From the NCBI GenBank assembly GCA_958298945.1, contig OY282608.1, positions 60,364,951 to 60,428,950 of the forward strand: a stretch of DNA of 64,000 bases, read 5' to 3'. A program made the position numbers and the translations under genes. Shown here piece after piece: positions 55,200-64,000 of this stretch. This DNA comes from Atherix ibis. Lineage: Eukaryota > Arthropoda > Insecta > Diptera > Athericidae. The notes under the pieces are model-generated. The model was not told where the DNA came from, ran no database searches, and saw only the letters and a list, made by a program, of their open reading frames with translations. Within the stretch, counting starts at the first letter, position 1. Every line of letters begins with the position of its first letter.

Positions 55200-56450
55200 T
55201 GTTGGTTTGTTTGTTTGTTTGTTTGTTCGTTTGTTGGTTTGTTGGTTTGTTGGCTTGTTGGCTTGCTGGTTTGTTGGTTTGTTGGCTTGTTGGTTTGTTG
55301 GTTTGTTGGTTTGTTGGTTTTTTGGTTTGTTGGTTTGTTGGCTTGTTGGTTTGTTGATTTGTTGGTTTGTTGGTTTGTTGGTTTGTTTGTTTGTTGGTTT
55401 GGTCGTTTCTTGGTTTGTTTGTTTGTTGGTTTGTTGGTTTGTTGGTCTGCTGGTTTGTTTGTTTGTTGGTTTGTTGGCTTGTTGGCTTGTTGGTTTGTTT
55501 GTTTGTTGGTTTGTTGGGTTGTTGGTTTGTTGGTTTTTTGGTTTGTTGGTTTGTTGGTTTGTTGGCTTGTTGGTTTGTTGGTTTGTTGGTTTGTTGGCTT
55601 GCTGGTTTGTTGGTTTGTTGGTTTGTTGGTTTGTTGGTATGTTGGTTTGTTGGTTTTTTGGTTTGTTGGCTTGTTGGCTTGTTGGTGTGTTGGTTTGTTG
55701 GTTTGTTGGTTTGTTGGTTTGTTGGTTTATTGGTTTGTTGGTTTGTTGGTTTTTTGGTTTGTTGGATTGCTGGTTTGTTGATTTGTTGGTTTGTTGGTTT
55801 GTTGGTTTGGATGTTTGTTGGTTTATTTGTTTGTTGGTTTGTTGGTTTGCTGGTTTATTGGTTTGTTGGTTTGTTGGCTTGTTGGTTTGTTGGTTTGTTG
55901 GTTTGTTGGTTTGTTGGTTTGTTGGTTTGTTGGTTTGTTAGTTTGTTGGTTTGTTGGTTTGTTGGTTTGTTGTTTTGTTGGTCTGCTGGTTTGTTGGTTT
56001 GTTGGTTTGTTGGCTTGTTGGCTTGTTGGTTTGTTGGTTTGTTGGTTTGTTGGTTTGTTGGCTTGCTGGTTTGTTGGTTTGTTGGTTTGTTGGTTTGTTG
56101 GTATGTTGGTTTGTTGGTTTTTTGGTTTGTTGGCTTGTTGGCTTGTTGGTGTGTTGGTTTGTTAATTTGTTGGTTTGTTGGTTTGTTGGTTTGGATGTTC
56201 GTTGGTTTATTTGTTTGTTGGTTTGTTGGTTTGCTGGTTTGTTGGTTTGTTGGTTTGTTGGCTTGTTGGCTTGTTGGTTTGTTGGTTTGTTGGTCTGTTG
56301 GCCTGTTTGTTTGTTTGTTTGTTTGTTGGTTGGCTTGTTGGTTTGTTGGCTTGTTGGCTTGTTGGTTTGTTGGTTTGTTGGCTTGTTGGGTTGTTGGTTT
56401 GTTGGTTTGTTGGTTTGTTGGTTTGTTGCTTTTTTGGTTTGTTGGCTTGT
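55200..56450 (+). repeat. Diverged block with 384-bp tandem step
   Basis: A block not closely matched elsewhere in the window. TTGGATGTT (GGATG) occurs at 55,809 and 56,193, a step of 384 bp (48 units), with the surrounding GGTATGTTGG, GGTTTTTTGG and GGTGTGTTGG strings also duplicated. A shortened unit, TTGTTGGTTGGC, lies near 56,327. Confidence 0.75.
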
Positions 56451-57070
56451 TGGTTTGTTGATTTGTTGGTTTGTTGGTTTGTTGGTTTGTTGGTTTGTTG
56501 GTTTGTTCGTTTGTTGGTTTGTTGGTTTGTTGGTTTGCTGGTTTGTTGGTTTGTTGGTTTGCTGGCTTGTTGGCTTGCTGGCTTGTTGGTTTGTTGGTTT
56601 GTTGGTTTGTTGGTTTGTTGGTTTGTTGGCTTGTTGGCTTGCTGGTTTGTTGGTTTGTTGGCTTGTTTTTTTGTTGGTTTATTTGTTTGTTGGTTTGTTA
56701 GTTTGTTGGTTTGTTGGCTTGTTGGTTTGTTGGTTTGTTGGCTCGTTGGTTTGTTGGTCTGTTGGTCTGTTGGTTTGTTGGTTTGTTGGTTTTTTGGTTT
56801 GTTGGTTTGTTGGTTTTTTGGTTTGTTGGCTTGTTGACTTGTTGGTTTGTTGGTTTGTTGGCTTGTTGGTTTGTTGGTTTGTTGGTTTGTTGGTTTGTTG
56901 GTTTGTTTGTTTGTATGTTTGTTCGTTTGTTGGCTTGTTGGTTTGTTGGCTTGTTGGCTTGTTGGTTTGTTGGTTTGTTGGCTTGTTGGTTTGTTGGTTT
57001 GTTGGTTTGTTAGTTTGTTGGTTTGTTGGTTTTTTGGTTTGTTTTCTTGTTGGTTTGTTGATTTGTTTGT
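56451..57070 (+). repeat. HOR-E-like fragment ending the second superfamily
   Basis: This fragment resembles the first third of HOR-E (TTCG, GGTTTGCT, GTTTTTTTG, GGCTCGTT, GGTCTGTT in order, as at 47.16-47.40 kb). It lacks some of its markers: GAATT is replaced by GGTTTG, and TTTTTTTG before the TTTGTATG unit by plain units near 56,900. It appears to be a more distant or more consensus-like version. Confidence 0.72.
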
Positions 57071-60000
57071 TTGTTGGTTTGTTGGGTTGTTGGTTTGTTG
57101 GTTTGTTGGTTTGTTGGTTTGTTGGTTTGTTGGTTTGTTGGTTTGTTGGTTTGTTGGTTTGTTAGTTTGTTGGTTTGTTGGTTTGTTCGTTTGTTGGCTT
57201 GTTGGTTTGTTGGTTTGTTGGTTTCTTGGTTTCTTGGTTTGTTTGTTTGTTGGTTTGTTGGTTTGTTAGTTTGTTGGTTTGTTGGTTTGTTGGTTTGTTG
57301 GTTTGGTGGTTTGGTGGCTTGTCGGTTTGTTGGTTTGTTGGCTTGTTGGTTTGTTTGTTTGTTGGCTTGTTCGTTTGTTGGTTTGTTGGTTTCTTGGTGT
57401 GTTGGTTTGTTCGTTTGTTGGCTTGTTGGTTTGTTGGCTTGTTGGCTTCTTGGTTTGTTGGTTGGTTCGTTTGTTGGTTTGTGCGTTCGTTGGTTTGTTG
57501 GTTTGTTGGTTACTTGGTTTGTTGGTTTGTTGGTTTGTTGGTTTGTTGGTTTGTTGGTTTGTTCGTTTGTTGATTTGTTGGTTTGTTGGTTTGCTGGTTT
57601 GTTGGCTTGTTGGCTTGTTGGTTTGTTGGTTAGTTGGTTTGTTGGTTTGTTGGCTTGTTGGTTTGTTCGTTTGTTGGGTTGTTGGTTGGTTGGTTTCTTG
57701 GTTACTTGGTTTGTTGGTTTGTTGGTTTGTTGGTTTGTTGGTTTGTTGGTTTGTTAGTTTGTTGGCTTGCATATTTGTTGTTTTGTTGGTTACTTGGTTT
57801 GTTTGTTTGTTGGTTTGTTGGTTTGTTGGTTTGTTGGTTTGTTGGTTTGTTCGTTTGTTGGCTTGTTGGTTTGTTTGTATTGTTGGTTTATTTGTTTGTT
57901 CGTTTGTTGGCTTGTTGGGTTGTTGGCTTGTTGGCTTTTTTTTTGTTGGTTTGTTGGTTTGTTGGTTTGTTGGTTTGTTGGTTTGTTGGTTTGTTGGTTT
58001 GTTGGTTTGTTGGTTTGTTGGTTTGTTTGTTTGTTGGTTTGTTCGTTTGTTGGTTTGTTGGTTTGTTGGTTTCTTGGTTTGTTGGTTTGTTCGTTTGTTG
58101 GCTTGTTGGTTTGTTAGCTTATTGGCTTGATGGTTTGTTTGTTAGTTGGTTTGTTGGTTTGTTCGTTTGTTGGTTTGTTGGTTTGTTGGTTTCTTGGTTT
58201 GTTGGTTTGTTCGTTTGTTGGGTTGTTGGTTTGTTAGCTTGTTGGCTTGATGGTTTGTTTGTTAGTTGGTTTGTTGGTTTGGTGGTTTATTGGTTTGTTT
58301 GTTTGTTCGTTTGTTGGCTTGTTGGCTTATTGGTTTGTTGGTTTGTTTGTTTGTTGGTTTTTTCGTTTGTTGGCTTGTTGGTTTGTTGCTTACTTGGTTT
58401 GTTGGTTTGTTTTTTTGTTCGTTTGTTCGTTTGTTGATTTGTTGGTTTGTTGGTTTCTTGGTTTGTTGGTTTGTTCGTTTGTTGGTTTGTTCGTTTGTTA
58501 GTTTGTTTGTTTGTTGGTTTGTTCGTTTGTTCGTTTGTTGGTTTCTTGGTTCCTTAGTTAGTTGGCTTTTTGGTTTGTTTGTTGGTTTGTTGGTTTGGTG
58601 GCATGTCGGTTTGTTGGTTTGTTGGCTTGTTGGTTTGTTTGTTTGTTAGCTTGTTCGTTTGTTGGTTTGTTGGTTTCTTAGTTTGTTGGTGTGTTGGTTT
58701 GTTCGTTTGTTGGCTTGTTGGTTTGTTGGCTTGTTGGCTTCTTGGTTTGTTGGTTGGTTCGTTTGTTGGTTTGTTCGTTCGTTGGTTTGTTGGTTTGTTG
58801 GTTTGTTGGTTACTTGGTTTGTTGGTTTCTTGGTTTGTTGGTTTGTTGGTTTGTTCGTTTGTTGATTTGTTGGTTTGTTGGTTTGCTGGTTTGTTGGCTT
58901 GTTGGCTTGTTGGTTTGTTGGTTGGTTGGTTTGTTGGTTTGTTGGCTTGTTGGTTTGTTCGTTTGTTGGGTTGTTGGTTTGTTGGTTTCTTGGTTACTTG
59001 GTTTGTTGGTTTGTTGGTTTGTTGGTTTGTTGGTTTGTTGGTTTGTTGGTTTGTTAGTTTGTTGGCTTGCTTGTTTGTTGTTTTGTTGGTTACTTGGTTT
59101 GTTTGTTTGTTGGTTTGTTGGTTTGTTGGTTTGTTGGTTTGTTGGTTTGTTCATTTGTTGGCTTGTTGGTTTGTTTGTATTGTTGGTTTATTTGTTTGTT
59201 CGTTTCTTGGCTTGTTGGGTTGTTGGCTTGTTGGCTTTTTTTTTGTTGGTTTGTTGGTTTGTTGGTTTGTTGATTTGTTGGTTTTTTGGTTTGTTGGTTT
59301 GTTCGTTTGTTGGTTTGTTGGTTTGTTGGTTTCTTGGTTTGTTGGTTTGTTCGTTTGTTGGCTTGTTGGTTTGTTAGCTTGTTGGCATGATGGTTTGTTT
59401 GTTAGTTGGTTTGTTGGTTTGGTGGTTTATTGGTTTGTTTGTTTGTTCGTTTGTTGGCTTGTTGGCCTTGTTTGTTTGTTGGTTTGTTTGTTTTTTGGTT
59501 TTTTCGTTTGTTGGCTTGTTGGTTTGTTGCTTACTTGGTTTGTTGGTTTGTTGGTTTGTTTTTTTGTTCGTTTGTTCGTTTGTTGGTTTGTTGGTTTGTT
59601 GGTTTGTTGGTTTCTTGGTTTGTTGGTTTGTTGGTTTGTTCGTTTGTTGGTTTGTTCGTTTGTTGGTTTGTTTGTTTGTTGGTTTGTTCGTTTGTTCGTT
59701 TGTTGGTTTGTTGGTTTCTTGGTTAGTTGGCTTTTTGGTTTGTTGGTTTGTTGGTTTGTTGGCTTGTTCGTTGTTGGTTTGTTGGTTTGTTGGTTTGTTG
59801 GTTTGTTGGTTTAATGGTTTGTTGGCTTGTTGGTTTGTTGGTTTGTTGGTTTATTGTTTTGTTGGTTTGTTGGTTTGTTGGTTTGTTGGTTTGTTCGTTT
59901 GTTGGTTTGTTCGTTTGTTGGTTTGTTCGTTTGTTGGTATGTTGGTTTGTTGGCCTGTTGGTTTGCTGGTTTGGTCGTTTGTTGGTTTGTTGGTTTGTTG

Positions 60001-61186
60001 GTTTGTTGGTTTGTTGGTTTGTTGGTTTGTTGGCTTGTTCGTTTGTTGGTTTGTTCGTTTGTTGGCTTGTTGGTTTGTTGGTTTGTTGGTTTGTTGATTT
60101 CTTGGTTTGTTTGTTTGTTGGTTTGTTGGTTTGTTGGTTTGTTGGTTTGGTGGCTTGTAGGTTTGTTGGTTTGTTGGCTTGTTGGTTTGTTGGTTTGTTG
60201 GCTTGTTGGTTTGTTGGTTTGTTGGTTTGTTGGTTTGTTAGTTGGTTCGTTTGTTGGTTTCTTGATTTGTTCGTTTGTTGGTTTGTTGGCTTGTTGGTTT
60301 GTTGGTTTGTTGGTTTGTTTGTTTGTTGGTTTGTTCGTTTGTTGGCTTTTTGGTTTGTTCGTTTGTTGGTTTGCCGGTTTGTTGGTTTGTTGGTTTGTTG
60401 GTATGTTGGTTTATTGGTTTGTTGGTTTGTTGGTTTGTTGGCTTGTTGGATTGTTGGCTTGTTGGTTTGTTGGTTTGTTGGTTTGTTGGTTTGTTGGTTT
60501 GTTGGCTTGTTGGCTTGTTGGTTTGTTTGTTTGTTGGTTTGTTGGTTTGTTGGTTTTATGCTTTGTTTCTTTGTTGGTTTGTTGGTTTGCTGGTTGGTTG
60601 GCTTGTTGATTTGTTGGTTTGTTGGTTTTTTGGTTTGTTGATTTGTTGGTTTGTTGGTTTGTTGGCTTGTTGGTTTGTTGGCTTGTTGGTTTGTTGGTTT
60701 GTTGATTTGTTGGTTTGTTGGTTTGTTAGTTTCTTGGCTTGTTGGCTTGTTGGCTTGTTGGTTTGTTGGTTTTTTGGTTTGTTGGTTTGTTGGTTTGTTG
60801 GTTTGTTGGTCTGTTGGTTTGTTGGTTTGTTGGTTTGTTGGTTTGGTGGTTTGGTGGCTTGTCGGTTTGTTGGTTTGTTGGCTTGTTGGTTTGTTTGTTT
60901 GTTGGCTTGTTCGTTTGTTGGTTTGTTGGTTTCTTGGTGTGTTGGTTTGTTCGTTTGTTGGCTTGTTGGTTTGTTGGCTTGTTGGCTTCTTGGTTTGTTG
61001 GTTGGTTCGTTTGTTGGTTTGTGCGTTCGTTGGTTTGTTGGTTTGTTGGTTACTTGGTTTGTTGGTTTGTTGGTTTGTTGGTTTGTTGGTTTGTTGGCTT
61101 GTTGGTTTGTTGGTTTGTTGGTTTGTTAGTTTGTTGGTTTGTTGGTTTTTTGGTTTGTTTTCTTGTTGGTTTGTTGATTTGTTTGT
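57071..61186 (+). repeat. HOR-F copy 1 (4116 bp)
   Basis: This is a composite unit repeated with a 4116-bp step: TTGTATTGTTGG (GTA) at 57,877 and 59,177 matches 61,993 and 63,293, and TTCGTTGTTGG at 59,767 matches 63,891 (4124). Inside it, 57.2-58.6 kb is HOR-A-like and is partly repeated at 58.6-59.7 kb with a 1300-bp step. 59.72-60.1 kb is the HOR-A tail and 60.1-60.55 kb is HOR-C-like. 60.56-60.79 kb is HOR-E-like, 60.80-61.09 kb repeats 57.26-57.55 kb, and 61.09-61.19 kb repeats 56.99-57.07 kb. Confidence 0.85.
58005..58250 (+). repeat. 120-bp local tandem duplication in HOR-F
   Basis: GGCTTGATGG followed by TTTGTTAGTTGG occurs at 58,126 and 58,246 (position of the C), a step of 120 bp or 15 octamers. 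The preceding GGTTTCTT and TTCG units are duplicated too. The two copies differ by GCTTATTGGCTTGA against GCTTGTTGGCTTGA and by GGGTTGTT against GGCTTGTT. The same pair is present in HOR-F copy 2 near 62,242 and 62,362. Confidence 0.85.
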
Positions 61187-64000
61187 TTGTTGGTTTGTTG
61201 GGTTGTTGGTTTGTTGGTTTGTTGGTTTGTTGGTTTGTTGGTTTGTTGGTTTGTTGGTTTGTTGGTTTGTTGGTTTGTTAGTTTGTTGGTTTGTTGGTTT
61301 GTTCGTTTGTTGGCTTGTTGGGTTGTTGGTTTGTTGGTTTCTTGGTTTCTTGGTTTGTTTGTTTGTTGGTTTGTTGGTTTGTTAGTTTGTTGGTTTGTTG
61401 GTTTGTTGGTTTGTTGGTTTGGTGGTTTGGTGGCTTGTCGGTTTGTTGGTTTGTTGGCTTGTTGTTTTGTTTGTTTGTTGGCTTGTTCGTTTGTTGGTTT
61501 GTTGGTTTCTTGGTGTGTTGGTTTGTTCGTTTGTTGGCTTGTTGGTTTGTTGGCTTGTTGGCTTCTTGGTTTGTTGGTTGGTTCGTTTGTTGGTTTGTGC
61601 GTTCGTTGGTTTGTTGGTTTGTTGGTTACTTGGTTTGTTGGTTTGTTGGTTTGTTGGTTTGTTGGTTTGTTGGTTTGTTCGTTTGTTGATTTGTTGGTTT
61701 GTTGGTTTGCTGGTTTGTTGGCTTGTTGGCTTGTTGGTTTGTTGGTTAGTTGGTTTGTTGGTTTGTTGGCTTGTTGGTTTGTTCGTTTGTTGGGTTGTTG
61801 GTTGGTTGGTTTCTTGGTTACTTGGTTTGTTGGTTTGTTGGTTTGTTGGTTTGTTGGTTTGTTGGTTTGTTAGTTTGTTGGCTTGCATGTTTGTTGTTTT
61901 GTTGGTTACTTGGTTTGTTTGTTTGTTGGTTTGTTGGTTTGTTGGTTTGTTGGTTTGTTGGTTTGTTCGTTTGTTGGCTTGTTGGTTTGTTTGTATTGTT
62001 GGTTTATTTGTTTGTTCGTTTGTTGGCTTGTTGGGTTGTTGGCTTGTTGGCTTTTTTTTTGTTGGTTTGTTGGTTTGTTGGTTTGTTGGTTTGTTGGTTT
62101 GTTGGTTTGTTGGTTTGTTGGTTTGTTGGTTTGTTGGTTTGTTTGTTTGTTGGTTTGTTCGTTTGTTGGTTTGTTGGTTTGTTGGTTTCTTGGTTTGTTG
62201 GTTTGTTCGTTTGTTGGCTTGTTGGTTTGTTAGCTTATTGGCTTGATGGTTTGTTTGTTAGTTGGTTTGTTGGTTTGTTCGTTTGTTGGTTTGTTGGTTT
62301 GTTGGTTTCTTGGTTTGTTGGTTTGTTCGTTTGTTGGGTTGTTGGTTTGTTAGCTTGTTGGCTTGATGGTTTGTTTGTTAGTTGGTTTGTTGGTTTGGTG
62401 GTTTATTGGTTTGTTTGTTTGTTCGTTTGTTGGCTTGTTGGCTTATTGGTTTGTTGGTTTGTTTGTTTGTTGGTTTTTTCGTTTGTTGGCTTGTTGGTTT
62501 GTTGCTTACTTGGTTTGTTGGTTTGTTTTTTTGTTCGTTTGTTCGTTTGTTGATTTGTTGGTTTGTTGGTTTCTTGGTTTGTTGGTTTGTTCGTTTGTTG
62601 GTTTGTTCGTTTGTTAGTTTGTTTGTTTGTTGGTTTGTTCGTTTGTTCGTTTGTTGGTTTCTTGGTTCCTTAGTTAGTTGGCTTTTTGGTTTGTTTGTTG
62701 GTTTGTTGGTTTGGTGGCATGTCGGTTTGTTGGTTTGTTGGCTTGTTGGTTTGTTTGTTTGTTAGCTTGTTCGTTTGTTGGTTTGTTGGTTTCTTAGTTT
62801 GTTGGTGTGTTGGTTTGTTCGTTTGTTGGCTTGTTGGTTTGTTGGCTTGTTGGCTTCTTGGTTTGTTGGTTGGTTCGTTTGTTGGTTTGTTCGTTCGTTG
62901 GTTTGTTGGTTTGTTGGTTTGTTGGTTACTTGGTTTGTTGGTTTCTTGGTTTGTTGGTTTGTTGGTTTGTTCGTTTGTTGATTTGTTGGTTTGTTGGTTT
63001 GCTGGTTTGTTGGCTTGTTGGCTTGTTGGTTTGTTGGTTGGTTGGTTTGTTGGTTTGTTGGCTTGTTGGTTTGTTCGTTTGTTGGGTTGTTGGTTTGTTG
63101 GTTTCTTGGTTACTTGGTTTGTTGGTTTGTTGGTTTGTTGGTTTGTTGGTTTGTTGGTTTGTTGGTTTGTTAGTTTGTTGGCTTGCTTGTTTGTTGTTTT
63201 GTTGGTTACTTGGTTTGTTTGTTTGTTGGTTTGTTGGTTTGTTGGTTTGTTGGTTTGTTGGTTTGTTCATTTGTTGGCTTGTTGGTTTGTTTGTATTGTT
63301 GGTTTATTTGTTTGTTCGTTTCTTGGCTTGTTGGGTTGTTGGCTTGTTGGCTTTTTTTTTGTTGGTTTGTTGGTTTGTTGGTTTGTTGGTTTGTTGGTTT
63401 GTTGGTTTTTTGGTTTGTTGGTTTGTTCGTTTGTTGGTTTGTTGGTTTGTTGGTTTCTTGGTTTGTTGGTTTGTTCGTTTGTTGGCTTGTTGGTTTGTTA
63501 GCTTGTTGGCATGATGGTTTGTTTGTTAGTTGGTTTGTTGGTTTGGTGGTTTATTGGTTTGTTTGTTTGTTCGTTTGTTGGCTTGTTGGCCTTGTTTGTT
63601 TGTTGGTTTGTTTGTTTTTTGGTTTTTTCGTTTGTTGGCTTGTTGGTTTGTTGCTTACTTGGTTTGTTGGTTTGTTGGTTTGTTTTTTTGTTCGTTTGTT
63701 CGTATGTTGGTTTGTTGGTTTGTTGGTTTGTTGGTTTCTTGGTTTGTTGGTTTGTTGGTTTGTTCGTTTGTTGGTTTGTTCGTTTGTTGGTTTGTTTGTT
63801 TGTTGGTTTGTTCGTTTGTTCGTTTGTTGGTTTGTTGGTTTCTTGGTTAGTTGGCTTTTTGGTTTGTTGGTTTGTTGGTTTGTTGGCTTGTTCGTTGTTG
63901 GTTTGTTGGTTTGTTGGTTTGTTGGTTTGTTGGTTTAATGGTTTGTTGGCTTGTTGGTTTGTTGGTTTGTTGGTTTATTGTTTTGTTGGTTTGTTGGTTT
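61187..64000 (+). repeat. HOR-F copy 2 (truncated by window edge)
   Basis: This is the tandem second copy of HOR-F, matched at 61,993, 63,293 and 63,891. Few differences from copy 1 were found by eye, for example GCATGTTTG near 61,885 against GCATATTTG near 57,770, and TTCGTATG near 63,701 against TTCGTTTG near 59,577. It continues past the right edge. Confidence 0.87.

Larger units (their letters stand above)
1..64000 (+). repeat. Octanucleotide satellite array, unit GGTTTGTT, single orientation
   Basis: The window is a head-to-tail array of an 8-bp unit, GGTTTGTT, with point variants and rare indels. No non-repeat segment of even 100 bp is visible and no stretch switches to the AACAAACC orientation. 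The + strand is almost all T and G, with sparse C and A confined to recurring variants such as GGCTTGTT, CGTTTGTT, GGTTTATT and GGTTACTT. I see no gene, RNA, promoter, terminator or mobile element anywhere. Open frames exist only because the unit contains no stop in any frame; stops appear where a variant creates TAG, TGA or TAA. Arrays of this size with nested periods are a eukaryotic feature; species and chromosomal site cannot be read from the sequence. The array runs off both ends. Confidence 0.98.

Noticed and set aside
1..64000. CRISPR array
   Set aside because: There are no unique spacers between conserved repeats; units are directly adjacent at 8 bp.
1..64000. Telomere proper
   Set aside because: The T/G strand polarity is suggestive, but the unit is 8 bp GGTTTGTT, which I do not recognise as a telomeric repeat, and the nested HORs and old variants are not typical of telomerase-made DNA. 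A subtelomeric or telomere-derived origin remains possible.
1..64000. Assembly artefact or collapsed or expanded low-complexity sequence
   Set aside because: Ordered private variants, consistent HOR spacings and copy-specific changes argue for real sequence. The exact copy number of the nearly identical 1.5-6 kb units still depends on read length and is not guaranteed.

Overview
The whole 64,000-base window is one uninterrupted tandem satellite. The basic unit is an octanucleotide, GGTTTGTT (equivalently TTTGTTGG on the + strand, AACAAACC on the - strand), repeated in a single orientation from the first base to the last. I see no protein-coding gene, RNA gene, insertion sequence, CRISPR array, promoter or terminator. 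Every long open reading frame is a by-product: the canonical unit has no stop codon in any of six frames, and because 8 is not a multiple of 3 every frame cycles through the same octapeptide (LVCWFVGL on +, NKPTNQQT on -). An array of this length with nested higher-order repeats (HORs) points to a eukaryotic chromosome, probably heterochromatin, a subtelomere or another satellite block. I cannot name the organism.

The array is not uniform. Variant octamers (for example GGCTTGTT, CGTTTGTT, TGTTTGTT, GGTTTCTT, GGTTACTT, GGTTTTTT, GGTTTATT, AGTTTGTT) form recognisable strings that recur as HORs. From left to right: 1-2029 is HOR-C-like. 2030-4429 and 4430-7402 are two copies of a ~2.95 kb HOR-A. 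7403-10690 and 10691-13790 are two copies of a ~3.3-3.45 kb HOR-B. 13791-14833 is an A-like fragment plus short duplications. 14834-27446 is HOR-C, with ~0.7 kb steps and a ~2.44 kb tandem duplication. 27447-29459 is a third A copy with its tail.

From about 29.46 to 57.07 kb a second superfamily appears, richer in GGTTTTTT and GGTCTGCT variants. It is built from HOR-D (~2.1 kb), HOR-E (1542 bp) and a 424/432-bp tandem duplication (G). A displaced ~1.9 kb HOR-A block sits inside it at about 39.66-41.55 kb. Larger periods overlie these: 4.21-4.24 kb (37.3-43.9 kb) and 6.07 kb (43.6-55.2 kb). From 57.07 kb to the right edge the first superfamily returns as a 4116-bp HOR-F, in one full and one window-truncated copy.

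Nothing here works together as genes do. The content is the record of an array growing and rearranging. Length differences between paralogous HOR copies are mostly whole multiples of 8 bp, junctions fall inside shared octamers, and several copies at 1.5-6 kb scale are nearly identical, so turnover looks recent. Both window edges lie inside the array, so its total length is unknown. Boundaries below were placed by eye from marker variants and are generally good to tens or hundreds of bases.
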